From NCBI GenBank assembly GCA_002150815.3, contig NDFF03000316.1:1-64000 (forward strand): a stretch of 64,000 bases of DNA, read 5' to 3'. Below are positions 24,921-38,800 of the stretch, piece after piece (the stretch's first letter is position 1; each line of letters opens with the position of its first letter). Source of the stretch: Grammothele lineata (lineage: Eukaryota; Basidiomycota; Agaricomycetes; Polyporales; Polyporaceae). The position numbers and the translations under genes were made by a program. The notes beneath the pieces were generated by a model. It made no database searches. It saw only the letters and a list, made by a program, of their open reading frames with translations, and had not been told where the DNA came from.

Positions 24921-25790
24921 CTGGATGTGTAGAGGCTAGACAGGAGCTGAAGAGGAAGAGGTGGTGGTGGTGGTGGTAGTGAGGAGAGGGCGGCTGTGGG
25001 CGGGCGGCTTATCGACGCCAGGCGCCAAGCGGGGCCGAGACTCCGGCATGACAACGGCCCGGGTGGGGCCGGGTCGAGACTGGTCGTCGTTCTCGACCGG
25101 GACGTCTTGCGGACGTCACCGAGATCTTCCTCCTGACCATTGCATCGCTAACATTGTCCCTTTCTCCTTCTACTCCGGCCTAGCAGACACAACGCTATCC
25201 TTATTGATCCGCGCACATGGAGTCTTCTAGATATTGTAAGAGCATGCGGTCTTGCTGGCCAGGTTCTGTACGTCCTCCGCACACAATCGGTCATTTGTCA
25301 GTAGATTGACATTGCATCCTACACAGCGTTCAAGGACGGTACCATATAGTACATTCCAGTAATGGATTCTTCTATGAGGCGTATCAAATCCATTTGCTTC
25401 TCTCTATACTCCCCTCCTTTCGTTTCAAGTCGCATCTTTCGCTCGTCCTGCCCACTGCTCCCGAACGAGCTATGCGGCCAAAGAGAGGCCGCGCACGTCT
25501 CCCGTGGCAGGTTCGCGCCTTCCGCCGACTACAGTCAAGTGGTGAGCCGTCAAACACTGTCTAGACAGGTCTCTTAGCTGATTACAGACCATAGGCCACT
25601 CACGCTTGATTATATCTGGTGCATCATCTGCATTCATATCGTGCCTGTCATTCAGCGATCCGTCACTCTGAAGCCCGTGACCAGGCTCCCGCATTCCGAG
25701 CTGACAGGAGCTTCGTCCTCTTCGGACGGCCCTGAGTCTCCGAGAGGTACATAACCGACACGTAGCTTACTTGCGCGCACCCGCTCAACG
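24921..25790. other. Divergent promoter region: polyubiquitin / WSC protein
   Basis: No gene recognised. It separates two divergently transcribed genes and should hold both promoters. A CCTCCT/ACCACC-rich stretch at 24950-25000 lies in the polyubiquitin leader. Confidence 0.5.
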
Positions 25791-26568
25791 ATGAAGTTTT
25801 CAACGCTCCCAGCCCAGCACCTCGCCATCGCAGCCTGTCTTGCTCACGCCGCACGCGCTTTCGACGCTCCCGATATCCCGCTCAACTGGTCAACCGTCTT
25901 TGCCTGCGCAGTCGACAACGGTGCACGTGTCATCGCAGGGGACGTCACGACACAGTACACGGACAACACGCCTGCGACTTGCATCGAGCGCTGCGACGCC
26001 GCGGGGTTTGCCTATGCCGGCGTCGAGTTCAGCAACGAGTGCCATTGCGGTACTGGTCTCAAGAGCGGGAACGCGGGTCCGTTCGCTGCGCCCCTCTCGG
26101 AGTGCAACATGGCGTGTACAGGCGACCCGGACCTTTCGTGCGGGGGCTCGTTCCGCATTCAGGTGCGTCGCGCGCGATGCCTGCGAAGTGTTCATCACTG
26201 ATTATTTCTCTCGCGTGTTACACGTTTAGATCTACAAGTCACCTGCTCTCCCTCCCGGTTCGTGGACCGCTGCCGGCTGCTTCGTGGACACGCCTACACA
26301 GGCGGCTTTCGCGAGCCCGGTCGTGACCACGACTTTCGCGAGCAACCTCGATCTCGCCACACAGTGTATCGACTTCTGTCAACACGTCGGTCTTCCGTTT
26401 GCCGGAGTCGAAGACGCGAGCGAGTGCCAGTGTAGCGCTGGGTTCGCGGCGGGCGCGCAGCAAGTGGGGCAACAGGAATGCAACTCGACCTGTCCGCTTC
26501 CCCCAGGTGCGGGAAACGAGTTCTGTGGAGGGTTTGAGAGGCTCGAGACGTTCTCGTACGACTTCTAA
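25791..26568 (+). CDS. Secreted protein with two WSC domains
   Basis: Exons 25791-26162 and 26230-26568 give 236 residues. The signal peptide is MKFSTLPAQHLAIAACLAHA with cleavage near ARA-FDAP. Two WSC carbohydrate-binding domains follow with the usual cysteine spacing: domain 1 (about 35-123) with ATCIERCDAAGFAYAGVEFS, ECHCG and ECNMACTGDPDLSCGGSFRI; domain 2 (about 138-232) with TQCIDFCQHVGLPFAGVEDA, ECQCS and a final CGG. No membrane segment or anchor follows, so it is probably released or wall-bound. WSC domains bind cell-wall or plant polysaccharides. The single intron sits exactly between the domains. The short spacing of a bare WSC pair resembles wall-associated fungal proteins rather than WSC sensors. 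Confidence 0.88.
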
Positions 26569-26599
26569 GGCAAAGTGAGTTCCTGGAGAATGAGGAAAC

Positions 26600-27620
26600 T
26601 AGGAAAGTCTTTCTGATCAACGTGTACTATTAGGATGGAAATCTGTTTTGTTTCATATACGTACCCTGAGGTCACGCTTTTAGCCGTCATAGGGCGTGAG
26701 ACTGGGATTGAGCCAAGTACGGAACACTGGTTGACAACCTGATCATTCAGTGATAGAGTCGCCGCGAGCGTGTTTGTAAAATTTGCTAGGTATATGAGTT
26801 CATGCGGGTACTCATTCGTAAACAGCCGATTCGACTTCACTTTGATCATGTCGTCGTACGTATTGACCAGGCGGCTGACCTGCCAGTTCTCCGCTAAAAC
26901 CCCTAGGTATAGAGCGCTGAGCGTTCGTATTTAGACTCGACCTATCTCCGCGCACAGTTGAGGGTCAAGGTCCTGCTCAGCGGTACGCTCATTGTAGTTG
27001 CGCAGCACGTTCCAGAACAGGCGCTTTCCACTTGTCTATGAAATCAAACTTCTACGTCGCACGGTACGCTGATTTGTAAGGACATGCGTATGAGATACTC
27101 ACGAGTAGCTGCGCTCAGGGCACTACGTGTGAGTAGCAGTACTTGTTTCGCTCGTTGAGGCGCTACACCTTTTGCACCCTTCACCCTTCCTTCTATCCTA
27201 TATTGCGCTCACGTTCTCCCCATTCAGAGGGTATTGAACACAAACATACTCCGCCGGTTTTAGAACCTCGCCGTTGAGATAGACTCGGTTTTCTAGACGT
27301 GCATCTCTCCAAATCCAGGTCTCGAGACGTCCGTAATGAATTTACACGTCGTAAGATGCCGATCATGCAGGTACAAGGGAACCAACTCTGGCTGCTCCAT
27401 ACGTAACAGACTGACGAGCTAATTTGAGAGTGCACGAACAGTCTTCAGGTACATCGTAGGCACGGTGGTCGAGGTAGATTCTCCGAGCCCTTGGGGGGTT
27501 CAAGGATTCTGCCAGAACCCAATATTCTCTGATAACGTACGTGCTTCTCGAAACCAGCATATGAGCCATACCGAAGTCACGGCTCGGCTGGTGCGGCAAA
27601 GTGCCCAGGAAGCATTCCAA
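26600..27620 (-). pseudogene. Possible decayed protein-coding remnant, unknown family
   Basis: On the minus strand, several stretches look like former coding sequence: STYVIREYWVLAES and RIYLDHRAYDVPEDCSCTL (27550-27420), LNGEVLKPAEYVCVQYPLNG (27280-27225), LFWNVLRNYNERTAEQDLD (27018-26962) and LYLGVLAENWQVSRLVNTYD then LIYLANFTNTLAATLSL (26915-26745). They are interrupted by stops and frame changes, with no clean splice sites to join them. I do not recognise the family. It could be a real gene with introns that I failed to place. Confidence 0.25.
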
Positions 27621-29180
27621 CCTACCACTAGTGTTGCCAAGAAACGCAGTCTAATTTACTGTGGGGTAAACTTCGGACGCTCGCAATCTCCTGGTCGACG
27701 CAGTGTCGACGCGAGAGTGAACCTCCCGCGCCGACACTAGTCGAGCTCGTAGCGCTGCTCGAAGGCGGCAGTTACCATGAAGGACAGGCCGAGCATCGGA
27801 GTTCGCTCATATACCAAATCCATCGGAATAGCGGACCAGAAGAGCGCACGAGAAAAGCCTCTGAGTGAGAGCAATGAATCTCGACGTCGTGAGCTCACTG
27901 TACTGCGAAATCAGGAGGACCTGATGGAAATGCTGCGGTCCCCGCCGCTCATAGAGATTCCAAACCCTTTTACAGACGCGTTCATGAGAGAATCTCATGG
28001 GCATGCCGTGAAATGGCTTTGAATCCAGAACGAAAGCAGGGCTAAACGGAGGCTATGGCATGGGCGTGATCATTTCTTTATTCAGAGTTATCTTTGGAAG
28101 GGCGGATACAATGGCTGGGCCCAGAGATTCAAGAGGTGTTAGTGAGTTTACGATGACGTTGTGAGAGAGTTGAACAAGCCTGCTAATTACCCGGTACGTC
28201 TTTGAGCGCCCCGTTTCCTCCCACGTGGCTACCAATGGGGAGCCTCGGGCGGCTATCGAAGCTGTCGTGTTCGTTACTCAACTTCAAACTTCTCGCCGCG
28301 CGGCCGTCTCCCTCCGCCAATTCGGCCAACGCGTCTTCCCGGCCGTTGTCGCTTTTCCAGAGTCTCTTCTTACACACAGATGATATGTGCTTGATTTCCA
28401 TCCTTCGTGAGTGACTGCGCAGGCCGTAGCATCCCTCCCTTCGATCATCCGACGCTAACGCCGGCTGTTGGCTGGGTGTTTCAGCGCTGGGATTGATGCG
28501 CCTGCGCAGCATGAAGGCGTTTCCTTCCTTTACGTCCACTGCGTTCATTTGCACTTACAGACGCCTCAGCAGATGGTAGAGAAGATGAAAGCCAGGCCTT
28601 TCGAGCGTCCCTGTCTCTTCATCCTTGGACGTCTTTCGTGGAACTCGGGGATGCAGCGCTATATCCGGGGCAGCACCTTCACGCAGCCGACCTGCCTCTC
28701 ACGAACAGCGTTCCGCCGGCATCTTGCTCGTTAAAGGCTCTTCTCGGGGCGACCGCAGCGCGACATCTCCCGTCTTTACCGGCGCAAGGGTGCCACGACT
28801 CTCGGGCCTCGCTCGATTGCAGCCGGATCCGTGGCTTGGGGCCGACACAAACTCCAAAGCTGCGACAACATATTTGTCAATCCTTGCGCCGTGATTGGGT
28901 CGGCATGACATCGAGATCGTGAAGCGAGCTCTCATGGTATGGGTGGTTTGCCACAGTAGGCATTTCCGTTATTTGCGTCTCAGGGGCTTCTCACCGAGGA
29001 CGCTTCTCCACGCAGGCGGTAGACGGACCTAGCCGCCGCTCTCGGCCGCTGGCTCGACTCGATGCTCTCCAAACTCAATGATGCGAAAACAGAATGCTGG
29101 CATGTCGGCGGAGACGCGCGGTCTTGCGTTCATCGCGCGAACCACCATCCACCACGAGCATACTGCGACGGCGTGCAGTC
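27621..29180. other. Intergenic stretch upstream of the peroxidase gene
   Basis: No convincing gene. It contains an imperfect hairpin around 27703-27739 (AGTGTCGACGCGAG against the complement of CTCCCGCGCCGACACT). The right end is the peroxidase promoter. Confidence 0.4.
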
Positions 29181-29181
29181 G

Positions 29182-29187
29182 TATAAA
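29182..29187 (+). promoter_or_regulatory. TATA box of the peroxidase gene
   Basis: TATAAA lies 105 bp before the ATG at 29287, a usual distance for strongly expressed secreted fungal enzymes. Confidence 0.65.
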
Positions 29188-29286
29188 ATCCAAGATGGAA
29201 CAGCGGGGATAGCCTCAACGAGCTCTACCTCGTCGACCAGCTCATCGCTCAAAACTCTAGCCACCGCTTTGCCCTCACTCGTTATC

Positions 29287-30985
<1,699 letters not shown>

Positions 30986-31418
30986 ACGGCGAGTGATCTG
31001 CGCTCTGAGACGTGAGCGGTGGTGGCCAGTTGTCGAGGTCGTTGAACGGACTATGATTTGAGACTCTGAGGCGAGATCTATCCATGGGACATTCGTTTAC
31101 TTGGTTATGTTTATTTCAGTTAACTACGTGCCTTTCGGGCCCCTTTCGAGTTGTATGTCTTCGGTCACTCGTTTATAGTACTCGTTTGGTTGCGTGTCAG
31201 TCATATATCGACATCATCTCGGTATTGTTACACTTGCTGAGAGTACAACACCAAGTTTACGAGTAGCTCTCTTTCCTAGAGTCGTTCTTGGAGAAGAATG
31301 AGCAACCTGTAAACTTCCTATACACTCACCGCAACCTCATTATGCTTTACGATCGGGTAACTCGATTGGGGGTCGCTGGTCATAACGGAGGGTTGAATTG
31401 GATGATTCGTTTGTTGCC
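30986..31418. other. Peroxidase 3' region, no gene
   Basis: No gene recognised between the peroxidase stop and the tRNA gene. Confidence 0.5.
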
Positions 31419-31424
31419 AAAAAA
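31419..31424 (-). terminator. RNA polymerase III terminator of tRNA-Ser
   Basis: Six T residues on the minus strand directly after the tRNA 3' end, the usual Pol III stop. Confidence 0.8.
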
Positions 31425-31425
31425 G

Positions 31426-31519
31426 CGTCACCTGAGCGATTCGAACACTCGCGGGCAAAGCCCAACCGCTGACAGCTAAGAATAGCAGGCGATCCCGTTA
31501 ACCACTCCGGCAAAGTGAC
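31426..31519 (-). tRNA. tRNA-Ser(GCU) with a 12-nt intron
   Basis: The minus strand folds into a class II tRNA. Acceptor arm GTCACTT pairs with AGGTGAC (31427-31433), discriminator G at 31426. The anticodon stem ATCGC pairs with GCGGT around loop CTGCTA-A with anticodon GCT, interrupted after position 37 by a 12-nt intron, TTCTTAGCTGTC. A long variable arm (GGGC-TTT-GCCC) marks Ser/Leu type. The T arm is GAGTG-TTCGAAT-CGCTC. It reads AGC/AGU codons. Confidence 0.92.
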
Positions 31520-31771
31520 TTAACAGGCATATATTCAATGCTTCAACACATAGTGAATGCTTACGTGAATGTAGAGACATGGGCGTCACCGGGGCACCCG
31601 GACTGCCTAGCGCTCGCTTCGGTCTCTTCGTCTCTCTCGTCCTCCTCGTCCCTCCCGTCTTCCCCCTTCTTCGTCCGTAGCTGATCTCCTCCCTCATCGG
31701 GGCCATTCGTATCTTTGCTGTGACATTGCTTGTCGTTTTTATCTAACCTTTCAACGTCCGGTGCTCTCGAC

Positions 31772-33136
31772 ATGCTGGCCCGTCGGTCTCTATCAAAAGT
31801 TTGCCCATGTGTAGGGGGAAGGTGCTTGTCAGGTGTGTTATTTGAGCCAACGCTGAGGTACTTTCTGTGACACACGAGCGACAGCATCATTGTCTACCGT
31901 GGTCAACATACAGCGTAGAAGTCTGTCTCAGGCGGCAGAGTATGTCACTTTTCTTTCCTTCGTTTTGATTCATGCTCACACCTCCCCAGCTCTCAAAAGT
32001 CCATATTCTCCCCAGATGCATCTCCATGGGACTCCATCTTTGACGACGTTCTGTCTACCCCTCTCTCTCATAAACATAACACCCCCGTCAATCCCCGACG
32101 CGTCCTCAAACACAGAGGCAGCTCGCGACCGCATGACTCGCCCTCCATCCGCCCTCTCTCTATGACACGCCACGAACATGAAGCTCTCGATAACATGATA
32201 GCGCACATTTTCTCCCAAAACGCCGCCTCGCCCAACGAGACAGGCATCGGCCAGTCACCCAATTCGCCCATCTCGAGCGTGTATGGCAAGCTCCGTCAGT
32301 ACGCGCGCAAGCAGCACTGGGCCACGGACGACGAGCAGGAGCTCGACCGCAAGAAGGAGGCTATGGAGCTTTGCGAGACCGACCTGCAGCTACTTGAGTG
32401 GGCCATGCGCGAGGTCTTCGACGAGTCTCAGAGGTACGAGGAAGCGGCCCAGCGCGCTGCCCAGGCGCCCACCCCAAGTACGTCTGCGTCCGCGCCTGCC
32501 TCTCCCACCGCCGCTCCCGTCCCGCAATATCTCCAACCGCCCTCGTACCCACACATCCTCGCCGCGCTCATGAAGGCCTTCCGGGACCGGTACGACAACC
32601 CCCACCTCGCGCTCGCCGTTTTCGAGCACGCCCGCCGTCTCTCCGTCGCCTCGTTCGTCTTCGGATGCACGACTCCGGCGTACAACGAGCTGCTCGAGAC
32701 GCGCTGGCGCTGCTTCCACGACCTCCGTGGGGTACGCGACGCGCTCGAGGAGATGCGCACGAACGGGATCCCCCTCGACGCCCGCACGCGTGCGCTCGCC
32801 GAGGCCGTCCGCCGCGAAGCAGGGGAGCGCGCTAAGTGGCAGGAGGAGAGCATGCCGGGGTCGGACGAAGTGTGGTCCCTCCTGCAGCGCGTTGAGCGGC
32901 TTGCGCTCAAGGACAGTCCGAAGGGATGGCAGGCGCGGCGGACGAACGCCCCCACGACCAAGCCTGGGATGGGAACGGAGCGCGTGAAGAAGGCGGAGAA
33001 GGCAGGCAAAGGATGGAAGGAACAGTGGAAGAGTGCGGCGCTGGAGGACAAGAAGGACGGGTGGGAGTTCGGGAAGTGGGATGAGAGGAGGGAGAGGAAT
33101 GAGAAGTCAGTTGAGAGGCGGCGACACAGGTATTAG
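31772..33136 (+). CDS. Mtf2/Nam1-like mitochondrial RNA protein
   Basis: Three exons (31772-31832, 31885-31939, 31990-33136) join in frame for 420 residues. The start MLARRSLSKVCPC and a further QRRSLSQ are Arg/Ser-rich without acids, as in a mitochondrial presequence. The conserved part lies in the second half: PPSYPHILAALMKAFRDRYD, LALAVFEHARRLSVASFVFG, TPAYNELLETRWRCFHDLRG and VRDALEEMRTNGIPLDART, a helical-hairpin pattern that I match to the Mtf2-like domain. Yeast Mtf2 (Nam1) couples mitochondrial transcription with RNA processing and translation. The C terminus is Lys/Glu-rich and probably disordered. A model starting at the internal Met at 32162 would lack the presequence and an open upstream frame (SIFSPDASPWDSIFDDVL), so the longer model is preferred. 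The family call is from memory of its pattern. Confidence 0.7.
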
Positions 33137-33442
33137 ATTCAGTTTCGCCAAGTTTCTTGTCCATGGTACCCTACTGCTCCGTATAATGCTCGTCACATAC
33201 TTTGCTACCCCCACTGTCTCGCTCACAGACGTCGGTGCACTCTATCGTACTGCCTTGCTTCGTACCGGGCGTAAAGATCTGAGGTGATAGGGCGCCTTTC
33301 GTGAGCTGCATGAAATCCCTTGCCATGTCATGTATGTCATGAATCGTGGCCATGGTGCATAGCGTATGCGTCTACATCTCACCGACATTCGAACTGAGGA
33401 ACCGGGTATACACAACCAAAATGGCCACCCCCACAAACCCGC
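33137..33442. other. Convergent gene ends, no gene
   Basis: About 300 bp between the stop codons of the Mtf2-like and dynamitin genes; nothing else seen. Confidence 0.5.
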
Positions 33443-34975
33443 CTATGTGCTCATCCCCACCTTCAGATCCTCGACCCGCCTGCCTAACCCGTCGATCCTA
33501 TCCTCCAACTCTCTCACATTGCCCTTCACAAGTGTCTCGTTGTCCCCCAAGCTCTTCTCCACGCCCTCGACCGCACGCGTGAGGTCCTCCAGCGCCGCCC
33601 GTGTTCGGCGCTGTTCCTCCTCAAGGCTCTCAAGCGTGCGTTCGAAGCCTGCCGCGGAAGTGTGCAGCGCGGAGAGCGTGCGAAGGCGCGCAAGGACGTG
33701 TGGGATGTGCGGTAACAGCGGGGCGAGGCGCGTGAGGACAGGGGCGAGCTGCTCCTGCAGCGCCGTCGACGATGCGCTTGGGGTCCCGGCGGAAGCCGCG
33801 GAGGGAGCTCCGTGAGGGGACGCGGTGGAAGAGGGATGTGCTCCGCTACCTCCGCTACGCTTCCCGTGGTGCCCTTGGCCGTGGCCGGCGCTAGCACCGG
33901 AGGTGCGCTCGAACTCGGTGTTGAGGAGCTTGATGCGCCTGGAGATGGAGTCGATGTGTCGGGGTTGTGTGAGTAGAGTGAGTTGGGCGTTGAGGCGTGT
34001 TAGGAGTGGAAGCAAGGGTGGCGGCAGCGGGGAGAGCTGGGCGTAGAGTATGGGGTGTTGGGTGAAAGCGCATATAGTCAGCGTACATAAAACGCACCTC
34101 GTCCAAAGCCGTGCTCGACGACCCGACCAGCTTCTCCAGCTCCCCAACGCGCTTGTCCATCTCTGCGATATCTCGCGCCTCTGGGGTCTTGGACTTTGTA
34201 GGAACCGGTTGGGCCTTGCTCATCACCTCTTTCTCTGGCGCAGTACTGGGTTCCTCCGCGTCTTCTGCGTCCGACTCCCCAAGCATATGGCTCACGAGCT
34301 TCCCTCTGCCCTCCTTCGCTTTGCTGATCTTCTCTATGCGCCGCTTGACGTCGACCATACCGCGGATGAGCTCACCAGGGTCCGCGTTGCCGGCCTCTTT
34401 CTCCTTCCGGAGCAGAGGGTTGGTAGGATCAGAAAGCTCGATTTCTAAGGCGGCCACTTCCGCTTGGAGAAGCCGGAGGCGCTGTGAGAGAGGAACTGGA
34501 CCGTGTGTCGGTGACGGTGGGCCCGAGGGTTCTTCGCCGTTGGGAGATGGGGGGTAGACGTATTGTACCTTGGTGCGGTGTTGTCCTAAGAACAGTCAAC
34601 GACAACGACGCAGTTAGAGAGATAAAATACGCACTTCTCTCAGCTTTCCTGAACCTCTTTGAGGCTTCATCCAGATCGACGCTGCTCAAGTCGAGCTCCT
34701 CCCGTGTTGACGGCTCTCCAGGCTTTCCCCGCCCATGACCACGCGTCGGTGCGCCCGATTCGTCATCACTCGAGTCGCCTTTCTACCAGAGCGCATCAGA
34801 GCGGTAGAAGAGTATGTGTTACGCGTGAGGACTGACGGTATCCTGCGCAGTTGGGAAGACATCCTCGGTTTCGTACACATCCGGAGCAGTGTCCTGAAGT
34901 CGGATAAGCAGGGGACCAGACGCGATAGAGGCGACGCACGATGTCAGGGAGGCTTGCATACTTCGCTGCGCTCAT
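33443..34975 (-). CDS. Dynamitin (dynactin subunit 2, p50)
   Basis: Five exons (34975-34940, 34893-34837, 34782-34635, 34585-34098, 34036-33443) give 440 residues. The N terminus has the dynamitin hallmark KYASLPDIDTAPDVYET, the conserved motif that binds the Arp1 filament in dynactin. It is followed by an acidic linker, SSVDLDEASKRFRKAERR and VQYVYPPSP, and long coiled-coil stretches (about 115-230 and 250-440), including LRLLQAEVAALEIELSD, DIAEMDKRVGELEKLVGS and, near the end, NVRELEDRIDGLGRRVEDLK. An Ala/Gly/Ser-rich linker around residue 285-320 separates the coils. The protein is part of the dynactin shoulder that links dynein to cargo, needed for nuclear migration in hyphae. The two N-terminal exons are only 36 and 57 bp. 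Confidence 0.9.
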
Positions 34976-35893
34976 CTCGGGCCCCGGTAATTGTATACCT
35001 GAGCTAAGTGGATGCTCAGGGGGAACTAGATGAAAGTCGAGATTGAGAAGTTGACGCGCGCCAGTCTGAGGACCAAGCCACGCTGCTCAGTACGGCTTCG
35101 GCGTCTATATTGCCTATTTCGTTGCTACCATCATGAGCTATGTACGGCGAACAAGGTTTTGTTCGCACTGCTACTCCGCTCAGCTCCAGTCCTACAAACA
35201 CTATCATAACGAATCTAGCCCAACCGCAAAATCTGCACCTGAGCATATCAACAAGCCTTATACGTCATCCAGGGGAACTCTGCGCTTCGATGGGTTCGTC
35301 TGATCCATCAATGATGATGCAAGGTGTCAGTCAGTTGATTCATGATCCTTGCAACGTCTCTGACTCGTCCGCTTTCCCGTCTTCACCAGTCTTCACCTCA
35401 GCGAGGACAAGCGGCGCCGTTCTTGCTGAAGCATGTGCCAGCATGGCGTGCGCAATCCTTGTCGTGGTCTCACACAGGTTTCTTTCCGCCACCACCAACT
35501 GTTCGTCTTTTCGCGCCTCGGTCGAGGTCCTCGCCCGGTTCTAGGCCCCCGTTGGAAAATGTGCGTCTTAAAGGCTTTAGACATGCTGTTGCTCACTAGA
35601 CTTTTTGGACAGCGAAGTACGCGGCTCATGCTATAGTGCTATTGCTTCCATTTAGCTTCTTTCGTTGTTTTGACAATCGCCGCGCTCATCCCGGTCCATC
35701 TACTCGTTAAGCATCTACACCCGGACACACAAGGGACGCTCACTTTGCCGTGCTGTGTTCCCGGCTAACACTGCCCTCGCCGCAGTCCAGCCCTTCCTCA
35801 TATACACGCAGTCTGTCTGGTCTGCCTCCGTCCGCACTGTCCCACGGCTTCTTTCCCTGACGACCGCCGCGTCCCCCATTTCAGTAGGCGATA
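34976..35893. other. Divergent promoter region: dynamitin / GtaA
   Basis: No gene recognised in 0.9 kb. A few short open frames show no family resemblance. Confidence 0.5.
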
Positions 35894-38800
35894 ATGCGTA
35901 TTCTAGCCACAGTCGCAACACTCCTTTTATCTTCTACTCTTCCCGCTCTTGGCGGTGTTTCTTGGAATGCGTCCCCTTTGAATCCCGCTTCAGTACCACT
36001 TGCAGTTCGTTCGCCTTACCTATCCGCGTGGCTCGCTCAAGGTGGAGGCACTGCTCTCAACGCGGCATGGCCAACCTTTTGGACCGGTAGTGTAAGTACA
36101 CTTTGTTGCTTCCGCAACCATCCTCGAGTGCTCATCGACGTCGTTGGCAGATCGTTGGATGGGCCGGATATGCTCAGGTAGATGGCAAATCCTACAACTG
36201 GTTGGGCGTCCCGGGCGTCCCCAATGTTACGTCGGAAAAGGCCGTGCAGAAAAGCTTTCAAGTAAGCACATATAGTACTCTAGCTTTGCCGTACCTCTCC
36301 GACACGCTGTACAGTACACCGCCACTCAGAGCATTTTCGTAATGACAGCCGGACCGGTTGATCTTACTATCACCTTCCTTAGCCCCGTCGAGGTACGTCA
36401 TTCATCCAGCTCTGTACTTGTGTGCCTAAAACCTATCTTGCTCTATGTAGCCGACGGATCTCGTCAACCAATCACTCCCACTCTCTTATTACTCGGTCTC
36501 CGCCGCCTCGAACGACGGGAAAGCGCATAGCGTGCAGATCTACGCCGATATTAGCGCCGAATGGACCACTGGCGATAACTCTCTAATCGCAAACTGGGCG
36601 ACGACTACCGGCGATGTCGTCACACACGAGGTCAATTTAGCGAGCGAGTCTCAGTTCCTAGAGAAAAACGATCGTATACAGCGTACGTAGTCCCTGAGGA
36701 TTTCGCACACCCACTATGCTCACTCCGAACGCAGAGGGATCAACGTTCCACGCCACGCTCAATGTACGTTCACCCTACCGCCTGTTCTTCTGTGGCATTC
36801 ACCCACGTTTCTCTACACAGACGACAGGTGCCACCTATCAGACCGGCGAAGACATCGTCGTTCGCGCACAGTTCATCAACAACGGCAAGCTTCTGGACAC
36901 GCAGGACACCGCATTCCGCGCCGTCAAAGACCGCTGGCCCGTCTTCGCGCTCGCGCACGACCTCGGTTCGGTCACCACAGCGTCTGCGCCCGTAGTCTTT
37001 GCGATCGGACAGTCGCGCGACCCCGCGCTTCAGTATCTTGCTCCCGATGGCACGACACAGCTGCGGAGCTCGTATTTCTGGTCGAAGTACGCGTCGATGG
37101 CGGATGCGGTCAGTCGGTCTAACTCACATCAAAAGTAGATGTACTGATCGATACGTTGACAGATCTCAACGTTCCTAAATGACTACACGAACGCGATTGC
37201 GCGCGCAAACTCATTCGATGCTCAAGTCAAGGCAGATGCCTCTAAGATTTCCGACGACTACGCCTCGATCGTGGCGCTGTCCGTGCGCCAGGCGTTCGGA
37301 TCCACGGAGATCACGACCTCTAAGAACGGGGATGGGTCATTCAATACCTCTGATGTGATGATGTTCATGAAGGGTGCGCCGCGCTATTCCCCCTGCCTGA
37401 TCAACACGTATTCTGACTATAGGCTTTTCTCAGAGATCTCAAGTTCCGGCGTACGTCTTGCATTTTCGTTCAAGATTACTGAACATTCTTTTGACGAAAG
37501 CAATACAGGTCGTGAACACCGTGGACGTGATTTTCCCTGCATGGCCGTTATTCCTGTATACGAACGCGGACCTTGGAAAGCAGCTGTTACTTCCTCTGCT
37601 TGAATACCAGGCCTCGGGGCAGTATCCGAACAAGTATAGCGTTCACGACATGGGTACGTCATCCATTGCTATAGCTAACGCTCCGTTAACGTTTCAGATA
37701 GGGGCCCACTACCCGAACGCCACGGGTCATAACGATGGTGAAGTAGCCCCACTTTTTCCTCTGAGGTGCGCTATACTGACATCCGATATAGGCAAGGACG
37801 AAGCGATGCCCGTCGAAGGTGTGTATCCCCAAACATTCTCTCGGACTCTCCTTTTCTTACCCGTAGCTATTAGAGAGCGGAAACATGCTCATCATGGCCC
37901 TCAGCTACACCATGAAGACGAATGACCAGTCCTTGATCAAGACCTATGTACATCTTCCCTCTTTCCTTGCCTCCAATACAAAATCTGATGGCAGATTCAA
38001 TTTGTCCGTAGTACAACCTGCTCGATCAGTGGACGCAGTTCCTGATCACGGACTCGCTCATCCCCGCGAACCAGTTCAGCACCGACGACTTCGCGGGGCA
38101 GCTTGCGAACCAGACGAACCTCGCGATCAAGGGCATCATCGGTATCAAGGCTATGGCGGAGATCGCGAACCTCACTGGCGATGGCACACGTAGCTCCAAT
38201 TACAGCGTGCGCGATTCATCTTCACCACAGTGCGCCAGACATTGTTCATGGAGATGGCTGACATGCTACTGGAATAGAATATCGCCAACTCGTATGTACA
38301 ACAGTGGAAGACGTTCGCCACCGCAGTGGATGGCTCCCACCTCACGCTCTCGGTAGGTTCGTTTTGCTCCGTGAAGGGTATATTGACTTGACCCTCTTCC
38401 TCATCCAGTATGGTAACGACTCGAGGTAAGTGCGACGAGTATGATCTGAGCTGTGCCTAGCTGATATTTGCTCAGCTGGGGTCTTTCCTACAACATGTAC
38501 GCGGATAAACTGTTGGGTACAAACATTGTGCCGCAGGAGATCTTCGAAATGCGTGAGTGTGTGACTGTTTCTTCTACTCTATTATCATCTGACAGGTAGA
38601 TGCCTCTAGAGACGGCATGGTACGGTGGCAAAGCAAGTGAGTGCCGCTTTTGTTCTCATCTGGATCCACACGCTTATGTTCACTAGATGCGTTCGGCATT
38701 CCTCTCGACACTCGGTAAGCTGCACTGACGCTCACTCCTGAGGCTGCTCCAAGCTGATTACTCGATACCCAGCCACACCTACACAAAATCTGGTGATTAT

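Noticed and set aside
27700..27740. Imperfect hairpin near 27.7 kb as a structured RNA or terminator
   Set aside because: The pairing is broken, and no adjacent gene would use it.
32428..33051. 207-codon minus-strand open frame
   Set aside because: Shadow of the Mtf2-like gene; Ser/Arg-rich without domain features.
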